Shown one piece after another: positions 33,953-43,013 of a stretch of DNA of 64,000 bases (its first letter is position 1; each line of letters begins with the position of its first letter). The notes under the pieces are model-generated. The model was given only the letters and a program-made list of their open reading frames with translations. It ran no database searches and was not told the origin of the DNA. A program made the translations under genes and the position numbers. The stretch comes from a bacterium (GTDB lineage: Bacteria > Actinomycetota > Acidimicrobiia > Spongiisociales > ZC4RG35): the NCBI GenBank assembly GCA_028819345.1, contig JAPPLW010000103.1, forward strand, positions 1-64,000. The letters are read 5' to 3'.

Positions 33953-35113
33953 CTATCCCCGTTCTCGCAGGATCCAGGTGGTCCCTGAAGGACTGTCCTG
34001 GAGGGTCACCCCCAGCCTCTCCAACCCCGAACGGATTCCGTCCGCCGCTTCCCAGAGCTTCCGGGCGCGGAGGCGGGACCTGGCTTCAACGAGTAACTCC
34101 ACGTAGCCTCCCACCCATTCGGCGGGCTCCACCAGACCGGACACCGCCAACTCCGACATCTCCAAGAGCGCGGATCTCAAGGTCTGTCGAGCCTGGGGAG
34201 ATCCATCCGCAGCCTTGGACTCCAGCCGGAGCAGTGTCTCGGCAATCATCTCGGCCGACCGTGCAGCCTTGGCCTCGGTGAGATCGGGCAGAGTCTCGAG
34301 GGACTCCCGGGTAGGCGCCGGGGGGCTGGTCTCCAAGAGCTTGAACATCGTGTCCAGGGCTATCGCTTCTCCATCGGCCACGAACATGTCGTCCGCTCCG
34401 CTCAGGGTGACCCCTCCCGCTCCCAGCACGCTCATCTCCCCGGTCCCGAAGTCGATGGTGGCGGCGGTGTGCTCATCCACTCCGATCACTCCCATTCCCT
34501 CCGGCAGCATGGCCCGAAGCCGCTGGAAACGGCGCCGCCCCATGTAGCAGCGGCTGGTGTCGAACCCCTGGCCCTCGGTGTTGTTCCAATGGGGTATGAC
34601 CACCGTCTCCAGGCCCAGGTGAGCGGTGAGGTTCAGGCCTTCCAACCACTCCAGCCCGGCGCCGACCTTGAATATCTCGTAGACCGGCAGGGTCTTGGCT
34701 CCGGCGGTGAGGGCGGCGGCCGAGGCCAGGGTGACGGTGGCGCCGTCCGAGAGGACTTTCCGCAGGGCCGCCGCCAGTCCCGTCTCCCGCCAGGTTGCAA
34801 GGGCATAGCCGGGCGAACCGGGCCCGGCGAAGACATAGCGGGCGCGGCGAACGGCGGCCAGCATTCGTTCGCGGGCGCCTTCTCCTTCTGCGTCGGAGCG
34901 ATAGGAGGCAATTGCGGCCTCTATGGACAGGCTGGTCCGGAAGAACCCGGTGAGCCGTTCGGAGAGGAGAGGGGCGTTCTCCTGGAATCCGTAAGGAGTG
35001 TCCAAGACCACCGCCTCGCGGGCCCCGGCCCGCTCGACTCCCAGCCGGTGGGCGGCCACCAGGCGATTGGAGACCTCTCCCGATCCCATCAGGATGAGCC
35101 GTCCGGCGCTCAT
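33953..35113 (-). CDS. S51-like peptidase domain fused to a CysRS-type C-terminal helical domain
   Basis: A 386-residue protein. Residues ~1-260 resemble the peptidase S51/cyanophycinase fold: 'LILMGSGEVSNRLV', 'YVFAGPGSPGYAL', a nucleophile-elbow region 'VTLASAAALTAGAK', and 'MGVIGVDEHTAATIDFGTGE'. The usual G-x-S-A-G is altered, so peptidase activity is uncertain. The last ~70 residues ('VEARSRLRARKLWEAADGIR', 'LERLGVTLQDSPSGTTWIL') closely resemble the C-terminal end of cysteinyl-tRNA synthetase. Start ATG 35113 overlaps the stop of the upstream hydrolase gene (ATGA); the track start is 11 codons earlier. Function unknown. Confidence 0.7.
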   Translation of the reverse strand: MSAGRLILMGSGEVSNRLVAAHRLGVERAGAREAVVLDTPYGFQENAPLLSERLTGFFRTSLSIEAAIASYRSDAEGEGARERMLAAVRRARYVFAGPGSPGYALATWRETGLAAALRKVLSDGATVTLASAAALTAGAKTLPVYEIFKVGAGLEWLEGLNLTAHLGLETVVIPHWNNTEGQGFDTSRCYMGRRRFQRLRAMLPEGMGVIGVDEHTAATIDFGTGEMSVLGAGGVTLSGADDMFVADGEAIALDTMFKLLETSPPAPTRESLETLPDLTEAKAARSAEMIAETLLRLESKAADGSPQARQTLRSALLEMSELAVSGLVEPAEWVGGYVELLVEARSRLRARKLWEAADGIRSGLERLGVTLQDSPSGTTWILRERG

Positions 35114-35982
35114 GGGGACACATCCCGCGCCAGTTCCTCCAGCCATCCGGCGGTCAGGCGAGGGTATTGAGCATGCAGGTCATGGTCCGCATCCAGCCAT
35201 ATCAACCGGCCCCGCGTAAGAAGGTGGGCGAAACGGGACACGCTCTCTAGCTTGGCGGCTCTTCCGGCCGGCGTCTCGGTGGTGGCGATCACCAGGACCG
35301 GTTGTTGAATGAGGGGAGCGATCTCGCACGGCTGGTGCTTCCACATCTCCGCCAGCAGCCGGAAGTGGTAGTCCCTCTTCAGGTGGGGCCGCGCTGTTCC
35401 GTCCGGCGCCACCGCGAAGTTGGCCAACTGGCCCAGGACGCCGTTCTCCGGCCAGGCGGAGTAGCGCTTCCGGAGCTTGTTCTCCAATTCGGTGAAGAGC
35501 ACCTTGTCGAAGGACGGCGGGGCTAGTTCACGGGCCGCCGCCTCCCAGTCGGGGAAGGCCCTGCTCAACGTGATGAACCCCCCGTCGATGCAGGCCACGG
35601 CGGCGATTCGGCTCGGGTGGCGGCCGGCCAACTCCAATACCACATTGCCTCCCAGGGATTGTCCCGCCGCCACCACCGCCGTTCCGGGAGGAAAGAACCT
35701 GTCTATCACCGGCAGCAGATCGTCTGACAGGGTGGCGAAGTCGAAGGGTCCGTCCACCTTCTCGGACTGTCCGTGAGAGCGCTGGTCCACCGCCACGGAC
35801 CGGTAGCCTCTCGACGCCAGATGGTCGGCGACTCCGTCCCAGAGGCGGGCGTTGGAGGCCAGCCCATGCACGAACAGGAAGGAAGCGGGCCGGGACCCGG
35901 TCCGGCTCACCGCGCTGATCCCCACCCCCTGGGCGGTATTGATTCGTAGGCGTCGGGGTTCTCTCACTGCCCTCTTCCGCAT
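35110..35982 (-). CDS. Alpha/beta hydrolase
   Basis: A 290-residue alpha/beta-hydrolase fold protein with oxyanion 'FVHGLASNARLWDGV', nucleophile elbow 'AAGQSLGGNVVLEL' and a plausible catalytic His in 'LDADHDLHAQYP'. It has no signal peptide. The substrate cannot be told; esters, lactones or carbon-carbon cleavage substrates are all possible in this family. It is coupled to the S51-like gene downstream and divergent from purA, with 88 bases between the two starts. Confidence 0.85.
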   Translation of the reverse strand: MRKRAVREPRRLRINTAQGVGISAVSRTGSRPASFLFVHGLASNARLWDGVADHLASRGYRSVAVDQRSHGQSEKVDGPFDFATLSDDLLPVIDRFFPPGTAVVAAGQSLGGNVVLELAGRHPSRIAAVACIDGGFITLSRAFPDWEAAARELAPPSFDKVLFTELENKLRKRYSAWPENGVLGQLANFAVAPDGTARPHLKRDYHFRLLAEMWKHQPCEIAPLIQQPVLVIATTETPAGRAAKLESVSRFAHLLTRGRLIWLDADHDLHAQYPRLTAGWLEELARDVSP

Positions 35983-36070
35983 TGCTCAATAGCGATTGCA
36001 CCAAAAAGCATGGACCGCGAATATGAGAGGAACATGAGATTTACCCTACCGGGAGGGCGGGCTAACATGA

Positions 36071-37348
36071 ATGGATGTGACAGCCACCATCGTGTTGGGC
36101 GCACAGTGGGGCGACGAGGGGAAGGGCCGGGTCACCGATTTCTTCGCGGAGTCCGCCGACTTCGTCGTCCGCTACCAGGGAGGGAACAACGCCGGGCACA
36201 CCATCACCATTGGCGAACGAGTCTTTGCCCTCTCTGTCGTCCCGTCGGGGGTGATGTACGAGGAGTGCGTACCGGTGATCGCCTCGGGTTGTGTCCTGGA
36301 TCCGGCGGTGCTCCTCGAAGAGATCGAGATGCTCACCCGGGAGGGATTCAGCCCCGAACGCCTTCGGATCTCCTCCAACGCCCACCTGATCATGCCCTAT
36401 CACCGGGTGCTGGACGGGGTGATGGAACTGTATCTGGGCCGCAACCGGATCGGGACCACCAAACGGGGGATCGGCCCCGCCTACACCGACAAGTATCAGC
36501 GGGTGGGCATCAGGGTCCAGGACCTGTTCGACCCCCGGATCTTCCGGGAGAAGGTGGAGGCGGCCCTCGAAGACAAGAACAAGATAATCAGCAGGGTCTA
36601 CAACCGCCTCCCCATGGATCCCGAGGAGGTGACATCCCGGTACCTGGAGATGGCGGACCGTCTCCTTCCCTACGTGACCGATACCTCTCTTCTTCTTTGG
36701 AACGCAATTGCCGAAGGGCGCTCCGTGCTGTTCGAAGGTGCGCAGGGAACGCTCCTCGACATCGACCACGGCACGTATCCCTTCGTCACCTCCTCCAATC
36801 CCACCGCGGGCGGGGCGTTGATCGGGGCGGGGTTGGGGCCCACCGCTATCGACGCGGTGGTCGGGGTGGCCAAGGCCTACATCTCCCGGGTGGGCAGCGG
36901 GCCCTTCCCCACGGAGCTGTTCGACGAGGTGGGGGATTGGATGGTGGAAAAGGGCCGGGAGTTCGGCACCGTAACCGGTCGACGGCGGCGCTGCGGGTGG
37001 CTGGACCTGGTGGCTCTTCGCTACGCGGCGAGGATCAACGGGTTGACGCACCTGTTCATCACCAAGTTGGACATCCTGTCGGGGCTCGACACCCTACGGG
37101 TGGCGGTTGGCTACGACGGCGCCGGAGACAGCTACCGGGAGTTCCCCCGTCAGCAGCGGGTGCTGTACAAGTGCGCTCCGGTGTACGAAGAACTGGAGGG
37201 TTGGTCCGAGGACATCACGGAGGCCAGGAGGTTCGAGGACCTCCCGGCGGCGGCCCGCCGGTACATACGGTTCATCGAGGAGACGGTGGGAGTGCCGGTG
37301 GGATGGGTCTCGGTAGGCCCCGAGCGGAGCCAACTGGTGGTGAGATAG
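36071..37348 (+). CDS. purA: Adenylosuccinate synthetase
   Basis: A 425-residue enzyme of standard length that makes adenylosuccinate from IMP, aspartate and GTP in AMP synthesis. The N-terminal GTP/catalytic motif 'LGAQWGDEGKGRVTDFFAE', the 'RYQGGNNAGHTI' motif, 'RGIGPAYTDKYQRVGI', 'FEGAQGTLLDIDHGTYPFVTSS' and 'TVTGRRRRCGWLDLVALRYA' are all intact. The start at ATG 36071 places the GDEGKG loop at the usual distance. purB lies 1.4 kb downstream, on the other side of a reverse-strand gene. Confidence 0.97.
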   Translation: MDVTATIVLGAQWGDEGKGRVTDFFAESADFVVRYQGGNNAGHTITIGERVFALSVVPSGVMYEECVPVIASGCVLDPAVLLEEIEMLTREGFSPERLRISSNAHLIMPYHRVLDGVMELYLGRNRIGTTKRGIGPAYTDKYQRVGIRVQDLFDPRIFREKVEAALEDKNKIISRVYNRLPMDPEEVTSRYLEMADRLLPYVTDTSLLLWNAIAEGRSVLFEGAQGTLLDIDHGTYPFVTSSNPTAGGALIGAGLGPTAIDAVVGVAKAYISRVGSGPFPTELFDEVGDWMVEKGREFGTVTGRRRRCGWLDLVALRYAARINGLTHLFITKLDILSGLDTLRVAVGYDGAGDSYREFPRQQRVLYKCAPVYEELEGWSEDITEARRFEDLPAAARRYIRFIEETVGVPVGWVSVGPERSQLVVR

Positions 37349-37363
37349 CTCCCCGCCGGGGGA

Positions 37364-38551
37364 TCAGATCGAATGGGCGAGAGGGGCCGCAAGATCGCCG
37401 TTGGGCGATACCGACACTTCCCTGGCGCCCAACCACCCGGCCATGTCCAGGAGTTCTGCGGCAAGCTCCCGGCAGACCCCTTCGGTGGCGATGTCGGGCT
37501 CGGCGTAGCTGCCCAGCACCAGCAGGCGTTTGGCGCGCCGGTCCAGCTTGAGGTCCACCCGGGCGACCATCTTGTCTCCGAGCAGGAAGGGCAGCACGTA
37601 GTAGCCGTGAATCCGCTTGGGGCGAGGAATGTAGATCTCAATCCGGTAACGGAAGTCGAAGATCCGCTCCAGCCGCGGCCGGTGCCACACCAGGGGATCG
37701 AAGGGCGAGAGGAGCGCCCGTCCCCCGACGCGGCGGGGAAGGGCGGCATCGGGATCCAGGTATGCCGGCTCCGACCAGCCTTCCACCTCCACTTCCCGGA
37801 TGCTGCCTGAGGCGACCAGGTCGGAGAGCGCCTGGCGGGCCGGCCAGATGCCTATGCGGTAGTAGTCGGCGAGATCGGCCGCGGTCCCCACGCCGCAGCG
37901 CTCCACCGCCAGGAGCAGCAGCCGGCGGAGGGCTTCCGGCCCCTCGACCGGCGGCTCGGCCAGCGCCCAGGCGGGATGAACCCGCTCGGGAATGTCGAAC
38001 CACCGGATGAAGTTCGGCCGGTCGGCCACGGTGACCGCGCCTTTCCAGAACAGCCACTCCAGGGCGCGTTTGCCCATCGAGTGTCCCCACCACGATCCGC
38101 CGGACTTCCCCGGTTCGCTCAGATCGGAAGGGCGGAGCGGTCCCCTCTCAGCCACCTCCCGGCCCACCTGCTGCACGTATTCGGGGTTGTCGTAATTGAC
38201 GGACTCGATCCATCCCCGAGGCGTCTCACGCATCCGGTGGACGAAGAGGGGGCGATGGCGGATCGGTATCAGGGACCGCTCGTGCCCCCAGTACTCGAAG
38301 AGTTCCTGCGATGTCCAGAGCCATTGGTCCAGGAGATCGCCGGGATAGGCGCCCAGCCGGGAGAAGAAGGGGAGATAATGGGCTCTGGCCAGTACGTTCA
38401 CAGAGTCGAGTTGCACGACGCCCATCGTGTCGAGCGCCTCGCGGAAGTTGTCGGCGTCCACCGGCTCCGTGGGCCGGGACAGTCCTAGCCCCGTGGCGGC
38501 GATCGCAACACGGCGAGCCTGGGCCGGGGTGAGTCGCTTCACATCCGCCAT
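37364..38551 (-). CDS. YcaQ/AlkX-family winged-helix DNA glycosylase-like protein
   Basis: A 395-residue protein of the HTH_42 (formerly DUF1006) family; characterised members unhook interstrand DNA crosslinks. The family's catalytic Q-x-D is visible in 'MGVVQLDSVNVLARAHYLPFFSRLG', followed by 'EYWGHERSLIPIRHRPLF' and 'ALLSPFDPLVWHRPRLERIFDF', and 'RIHGYYVLPFLLGDKMVARVDLK'. Start ATG 38551 ('MADVKRLTPAQARRVAI') is preferred to the track start with its Arg-rich leader. It is convergent with purA (15 bases apart). Confidence 0.87.
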   Translation of the reverse strand: MADVKRLTPAQARRVAIAATGLGLSRPTEPVDADNFREALDTMGVVQLDSVNVLARAHYLPFFSRLGAYPGDLLDQWLWTSQELFEYWGHERSLIPIRHRPLFVHRMRETPRGWIESVNYDNPEYVQQVGREVAERGPLRPSDLSEPGKSGGSWWGHSMGKRALEWLFWKGAVTVADRPNFIRWFDIPERVHPAWALAEPPVEGPEALRRLLLLAVERCGVGTAADLADYYRIGIWPARQALSDLVASGSIREVEVEGWSEPAYLDPDAALPRRVGGRALLSPFDPLVWHRPRLERIFDFRYRIEIYIPRPKRIHGYYVLPFLLGDKMVARVDLKLDRRAKRLLVLGSYAEPDIATEGVCRELAAELLDMAGWLGAREVSVSPNGDLAAPLAHSI

Positions 38552-38711
38552 GGGAGGTACCCGGGGAGTGCGGCGGCGTCGGTCGCAATGCACATCGGAT
38601 AGGAGCCTATGGTCGTCTCCGCCGCCTTCAGCCTATTTGTGGCTGGGCCGCCGTGCATTGGCAGGTAGTCTCCCATAAGCGGTGGGACCCATGAGTCCCC
38701 CGGCCGATGAG

Positions 38712-40022
38712 ATGATTGATCGCTACACGCTTCCGGAGATGGCCGAGTTGTGGTCGGCTGAACGGCGCCTGGCCACTTGGAAGAAAGTGGAGGAATTGGC
38801 GCTGGAAGCCTGGGTGGAGGCGGGAGTGGCGCCCGCCGCGGCCGTGAGGGCAATCCGGAACGCGCCGGTTCCCACACCGGAGCAGGTCGCTGAGCGGGAG
38901 GCGATCATCAATCATGATCTAGCCGCATTTGTCGACGTCCTGGCGGCTGGCATGGAGGAGGGAGGGGAGTGGGTCCACTACGGGCTGACCTCGTCGGATG
39001 TGGTCGACACCGCCTCCGGTGTGATCATGGGGGAGGCGGCCGGTTTGTTGATCGGCCAAGTCGAACGGCTCTTTTCGGTGGTCAAGGAGGCGGCCCTGGC
39101 GCACCGGGACACCCTGATGCTGGGTCGCACCCACGGCATGTGGGCCGAGCCCACCTCCTGGGGCCTCAAATTGGCGAACTGGGCCTTTCAGCTGGCCAGG
39201 GACCATGAACGGCTCAGCGCTGCCCGCCAGGCGGTGGCGGTGGGCAAGGTGAGCGGCGCGGTGGGCACCTATGCGCAATGTCCCCCGGCTGTGGAAGAGT
39301 ACGTTTGCCGGAGGCTTGGCATCGGTTCGGAACCGGCCTCCACCCAGGTGACCGCCCGGGATCGTCACGCCCAGTTGCTGGGAGCCATCGCTTTGGCCGG
39401 GGCTTCCCTGGAGCGTTTCGCCACCGAGGTCCGCCTGCTGCAACGCAACGAGGTGGGAGAGGTGGCGGAGGGATTCCGGCCCGGCCAGAAGGGATCTTCG
39501 GCCATGCCCCACAAGAGGAACCCGATCACCTCGGAGAGAATGGTCGGCATGGCGCGGCTGCTACGGGGGTACTCCACCGCCGCACTCGAGAATGTGGCGC
39601 TGTGGCATGAGCGGGACATCAGCCATTCCTCGGTCGAGCGGGTGATCATACCCGACGCCTGCACCGTCCTCCATTACATGCTGGTGACCTTCACCCGGCT
39701 GATGGTGCGCCTGGAGGTGAACGCGGCGAGGATGAGATCCAATCTCGATTCAACCGGAGGCCTGGTGGTCAGCGGCGCGCTTCTGTCGGAGTTGATCCAG
39801 CAGTCCGGCCTCAGCCGGGACGACGCCTACCGGATCGTGCAGCGAAACGCTGCGGCGGTGCTCGACGGCGGCGGCGTCCTGTGGGAGAAGTTGGCCGCCG
39901 ACCCTGACGTGACGGTCCCGGCCGACCGGCTGAAAGAGGTCTCCGACCCGATGAGATTCCTGGCTGAGACCTCGGTGGTATTCGGACGGCTCCGCTCTGT
40001 GACCCTACGCCCCACGGATTGA
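38712..40022 (+). CDS. purB: Adenylosuccinate lyase
   Basis: A ~436-residue fumarase/aspartase-superfamily enzyme that releases fumarate in two steps of purine synthesis. Signature 'GSSAMPHKRNPITSERMVG', 'HYGLTSSDVVDTA' and 'LMLGRTHGMWAEPTSWGLKLANW' are present. Family proteins usually begin near 'RYTLPEM', so ATG 38712 ('MIDRYTLPEM') is chosen; GTG 38682 and ATG 38691 are alternatives that add ten or seven residues. A hairpin terminator follows 42 bases after the stop. Confidence 0.96.
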   Translation: MIDRYTLPEMAELWSAERRLATWKKVEELALEAWVEAGVAPAAAVRAIRNAPVPTPEQVAEREAIINHDLAAFVDVLAAGMEEGGEWVHYGLTSSDVVDTASGVIMGEAAGLLIGQVERLFSVVKEAALAHRDTLMLGRTHGMWAEPTSWGLKLANWAFQLARDHERLSAARQAVAVGKVSGAVGTYAQCPPAVEEYVCRRLGIGSEPASTQVTARDRHAQLLGAIALAGASLERFATEVRLLQRNEVGEVAEGFRPGQKGSSAMPHKRNPITSERMVGMARLLRGYSTAALENVALWHERDISHSSVERVIIPDACTVLHYMLVTFTRLMVRLEVNAARMRSNLDSTGGLVVSGALLSELIQQSGLSRDDAYRIVQRNAAAVLDGGGVLWEKLAADPDVTVPADRLKEVSDPMRFLAETSVVFGRLRSVTLRPTD

Positions 40023-40064
40023 CCGCCGGTTGACGGGCTACCCCAGCCGGGGTCCTTAAAGAGG

Positions 40065-40098
40065 GTTTCGGCTGGCGGGAGGACCCACCAGCCGAAAC
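40065..40098. terminator. Bidirectional hairpin terminator
   Basis: GTTTCGGCTGG and CCAGCCGAAAC form an 11-base-pair perfect stem with an inner GGG/CCC pair and an AGGA loop. It lies between the convergent purB and betaine-binding-protein genes and can end transcripts from both. Confidence 0.8.
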
Positions 40099-40125
40099 AG
40101 TCGATTACTTACAGATTGGGATCAG

Positions 40126-41064
40126 CTACCCGCGGGCGATCTCCAGCCAACTGTCGACCCGGTCGCGGTTGGATGCGATCCAGGCCTCGGCGTCGGCCTG
40201 CACATCGGCGTCGGAGTACTCGTCCGCGGCGGCCATCTTGGCATTCTGAGCGGCGATGTCGCTCAACGGAATCGCCACCACCTCCAGGAGACGGCGGATA
40301 TCCGGGTTGTCATCCAAGAAGTTGGTGTTGGCCACGGCCCGGATGTCGTTTACGCCGTGCTCGTACACCCACACCGCGTTGTCGCCGTCCACCAGGGAGT
40401 CGGCGGTCCAGTTGGGCGTGTAGGCGTAGAACAGCACCGACTCACCGGCATTCACCCGGTCGATGACGCCTCGGACCAGGTCGTCGTAGTTACCCACGAT
40501 CTGTTCCACGTTGGCGCCCCAACTCTCGTCGGCGATCAGGTCGTTGATCCAGGTGTTGCATCCCCATCCGGCGTTGCATCCGATCAGGTCGGCCTTGCCG
40601 TTGCCGTTGGCGTCGAAGACACCGGCATTGGCGGCTACGTCAGCCATGGACGTGATCCCCAGCCGGTCGGCGGTGGCCTTGTCGACCATCCAGCCCTCGA
40701 CGCCCCCCTTGGCTACTTCATAGCCGACGGGTTCGATCGGGAGATCCACCGCTTGGCCGGTGACGTTCTCTCCTTCCAGGAAGATGTCGTGGTTCGGGAA
40801 CCATCCGTTGGCCCACAGGTCGTACTGCCCGGCGGCCAGGGCCGGATAGAAGGAAAATGGCTGCAACTCTGCCAACGCGGGATCGGTGACCTCGTGTCCG
40901 AGTTCTGCGATCAACTGAGCGTAGATGGCGGCCTGCATGTGACCGGAGCCCCAATCGGCCCGAGCAATCGTCACGGGTCGATCTTGGCCGTCGGTGGCGC
41001 AGGCGGAGAGCACCAGCACGAACGCCGCGAGGGCGGCGATCAGTACATTCGTTCTCTTGATCAT
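40126..41064 (-). CDS. OpuAC-type betaine-binding lipoprotein paired with a BCCT carrier
   Basis: A 312-residue binding protein with a signal peptide and lipobox ('VLVLSAC'). OpuAC features include 'DLWANGWFPNHDIFL', 'FYAYTPNWTADSL' and 'NDIRAVANTNFLDDNPDIRRLL'. A loop 'DANGNGKADLIGC' looks like a D-x-[DN]-G-x-G calcium-binding loop and is followed by a second Cys ('GWGC'), a possible disulfide. All of these are shared with the N-terminal domain of the channel protein encoded at 43113, marking the two as close relatives. Its ATG overlaps the stop of the BCCT gene upstream, and no ABC ATPase or permease is adjacent, so it may deliver substrate to the BCCT carrier. That partnership is inference. 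Confidence 0.9.
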   Translation of the reverse strand: MIKRTNVLIAALAAFVLVLSACATDGQDRPVTIARADWGSGHMQAAIYAQLIAELGHEVTDPALAELQPFSFYPALAAGQYDLWANGWFPNHDIFLEGENVTGQAVDLPIEPVGYEVAKGGVEGWMVDKATADRLGITSMADVAANAGVFDANGNGKADLIGCNAGWGCNTWINDLIADESWGANVEQIVGNYDDLVRGVIDRVNAGESVLFYAYTPNWTADSLVDGDNAVWVYEHGVNDIRAVANTNFLDDNPDIRRLLEVVAIPLSDIAAQNAKMAAADEYSDADVQADAEAWIASNRDRVDSWLEIARG

Positions 41065-42830
41065 GACTGGTCACCTCCTCTTCCCAGCCTCTCAAGCAAG
41101 CCGCTGTGCTGGGCCTTGAAGATGGCCTCGTCGTAGTGACTCTCCAAGAGGTCGAGTTCTTCGTCGAAGGCCTTCTTGAGGCTCCACAGCATGATGAGAA
41201 GCACGAACAGGAATGGCAGCCCGGTGGCCACGGCGGCCGTTTGGAGTGCCGATAGGCCACCTCCCAACAGCAACACGCATGCGACGAGGCCCTCCATGCA
41301 CGCCCAGAAAACCCGCTGGGGCTTGGGCGAGTCGAGCTTTCCTCCAGAGGTGAGGTGATCCACGACCAGAGACCCGGAGTCCGACGAGGTAACGAAGAAC
41401 GAAACCAACAGCAAGATGCCCACTATCGAGACGAAGAAGGTCCATGGGAAGGCCTCCAACATCACGAACAGGGCGGTGGCCACGTTCTCGTTCACCGCGG
41501 TGGCAACGTCCAGTTCACCGGTCATCTGCAGATTCATGGCCGCTCCGCCGAACACCGCGAACCACAGGAAGCACAGGAGGCAGGGGAGGACGATCACACC
41601 GATGATCATCTCCCTCACCGAGCGTCCCTTGGAGATTCGGGCGATAAACATGCCGACGAAGGGAGACCAGGAGATCCACCATCCCCAGTAGAAGATGGTC
41701 CACCACTGCTGCCACTGGGTGTCGATCAACGCTGCGTTCCAGAACGAGAACTCCGGCAGGATCTGGATGTAGACGCCGATGCTCTCAACGTACAGCGACA
41801 GGACCAACAGGGTCGGTCCCACCAACATCACGAACAGCAGGAACGCTGCGGCCAGATAGACGTTGAGCTGGCTGAGCCTCTTGACCCCTGCATCCAGACC
41901 TGCAACCACCGAGATGGTCGCCAGCCCGGTAATGAAGGCGATCAGGAGGATCTGGAACCCGGTGCCCTCCGGGAGGCCGAAGAGCTTGTGCAGTCCCGCA
42001 GCAGCCTGTCCGGCGCCGAATCCCAGTGAGGTGGCGAGCCCGAAGAGGGTGGCCACCACCGTCAGGATGTCGATGGCGTTGCCCCATCCGCCGTAGATCC
42101 TCGGACCGAGAATCGGATAGAAGACCGAGCGGAAGGTCAGTGGCAGGCCGCGGTTGTAGGCGAAGAACCCCAGGGCCAGGGCTACCAGGCCGTACAGCGC
42201 CCATCCGTGGATCCCCCAGTGGAGGTAGGATGTCGCCAGCGCTCCTCGGGCCGCGCCCGCTGACAGGGGCTCGACGTCGAAGAGGGGAGGCGGCGCCGTC
42301 AGGTGATAGATCGGCTCTGCGACGCCCCAGAACATCAACCCGATGCCGAGACCGGCGGAGATCAACATTGCGTACCAGGCGCCCGTGGAGAACTCGGGAA
42401 GGGCCCCTGGACCTCCTAGTCGGATCTTGCCGTATCTCCCTAACGCAAAGTAGAGAGCGGCGCCGATAAAGATGTTGAACGCGATGATGTACAGCCAACC
42501 CACCTTCTCGTTGATGAAGGTGAGAATGGTGCCGAACACATCAGCGGCCGACTCCGGGAACAACAAGGTCCAAGCGATGAACAGCAGCAGGAAGCCTGCC
42601 GCGTAGAACGTCACCTGGGGGTGGATGTCGAATCCCCACTTGACAATGTTCTTGTCACCGGGTTCCCGGTCGGCCACCTCGGGATAGAAATCGATGTCGG
42701 GATCGACTTGGAGGCCTTCGAACTGGGGTCGATTACGGATGGCCTCCGCGCGGCGGCGCTCCTCATCCTCTTCCCAGTCCTCGTAGGCCTCGGCGATCTG
42801 AGTGAGATCGAGATCTTCTTTCTCAGACAT
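41061..42830 (-). CDS. BCCT-family betaine/carnitine/choline transporter
   Basis: A 589-residue secondary transporter with 12 predicted membrane segments. The family signature around helix 8 is intact ('YWGWWISWSPFVGMFIARIS'), as are the Trp-rich 'YLHWGIHGWALYGLVALALG' and 'SGLGIGLMFWGVAEP'-like region near helix 3-4. The ~70-residue hydrophilic N-terminal extension is very acidic; in BetP and relatives terminal extensions take part in osmotic regulation, and the C-terminal tail here is short. Good AAAGGAG ribosome site before the ATG. It is translationally coupled to an OpuAC-type binding protein gene and divergent from the channel gene. Substrate is likely glycine betaine or carnitine. Confidence 0.94.
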   Translation of the reverse strand: MSEKEDLDLTQIAEAYEDWEEDEERRRAEAIRNRPQFEGLQVDPDIDFYPEVADREPGDKNIVKWGFDIHPQVTFYAAGFLLLFIAWTLLFPESAADVFGTILTFINEKVGWLYIIAFNIFIGAALYFALGRYGKIRLGGPGALPEFSTGAWYAMLISAGLGIGLMFWGVAEPIYHLTAPPPLFDVEPLSAGAARGALATSYLHWGIHGWALYGLVALALGFFAYNRGLPLTFRSVFYPILGPRIYGGWGNAIDILTVVATLFGLATSLGFGAGQAAAGLHKLFGLPEGTGFQILLIAFITGLATISVVAGLDAGVKRLSQLNVYLAAAFLLFVMLVGPTLLVLSLYVESIGVYIQILPEFSFWNAALIDTQWQQWWTIFYWGWWISWSPFVGMFIARISKGRSVREMIIGVIVLPCLLCFLWFAVFGGAAMNLQMTGELDVATAVNENVATALFVMLEAFPWTFFVSIVGILLLVSFFVTSSDSGSLVVDHLTSGGKLDSPKPQRVFWACMEGLVACVLLLGGGLSALQTAAVATGLPFLFVLLIMLWSLKKAFDEELDLLESHYDEAIFKAQHSGLLERLGRGGDQS

Positions 42831-42985
42831 ACGAACTCCTTTCTACTCGTGGATCAACCATTCTCGCCTCCTTCCGTTGTCTTCTCTACTTCACTACCAC
42901 CCGCAACGAACGATCTCCAGCAAACCTCAGCCGTGACGGTGGGGATTGGTATTTCCCAGCAACCCTACTTATGAACCTTCGGGCG

Positions 42986-43013
42986 CGTCGCAAAAAGCGG
43001 CGAATCTTTTTTC
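42986..43013 (+). terminator. Terminator-like hairpin in the leader of the channel gene
   Basis: CGTCGC and GCGGCG (one G-T) close an AAAAA loop and are followed within a few bases by a run of six T's, on the plus strand, 100 bases before the channel start. It could be an attenuator for the channel gene or stop stray transcription. The rest of the 282-base divergent gap shows no clear -35/-10 pair. Confidence 0.4.

Noticed and set aside
33775-34281. 168-residue ORF after the YceI gene
   Set aside because: Most of it lies antisense to the S51-like gene and the translation is Pro/Ser/Arg-rich with no ribosome site.
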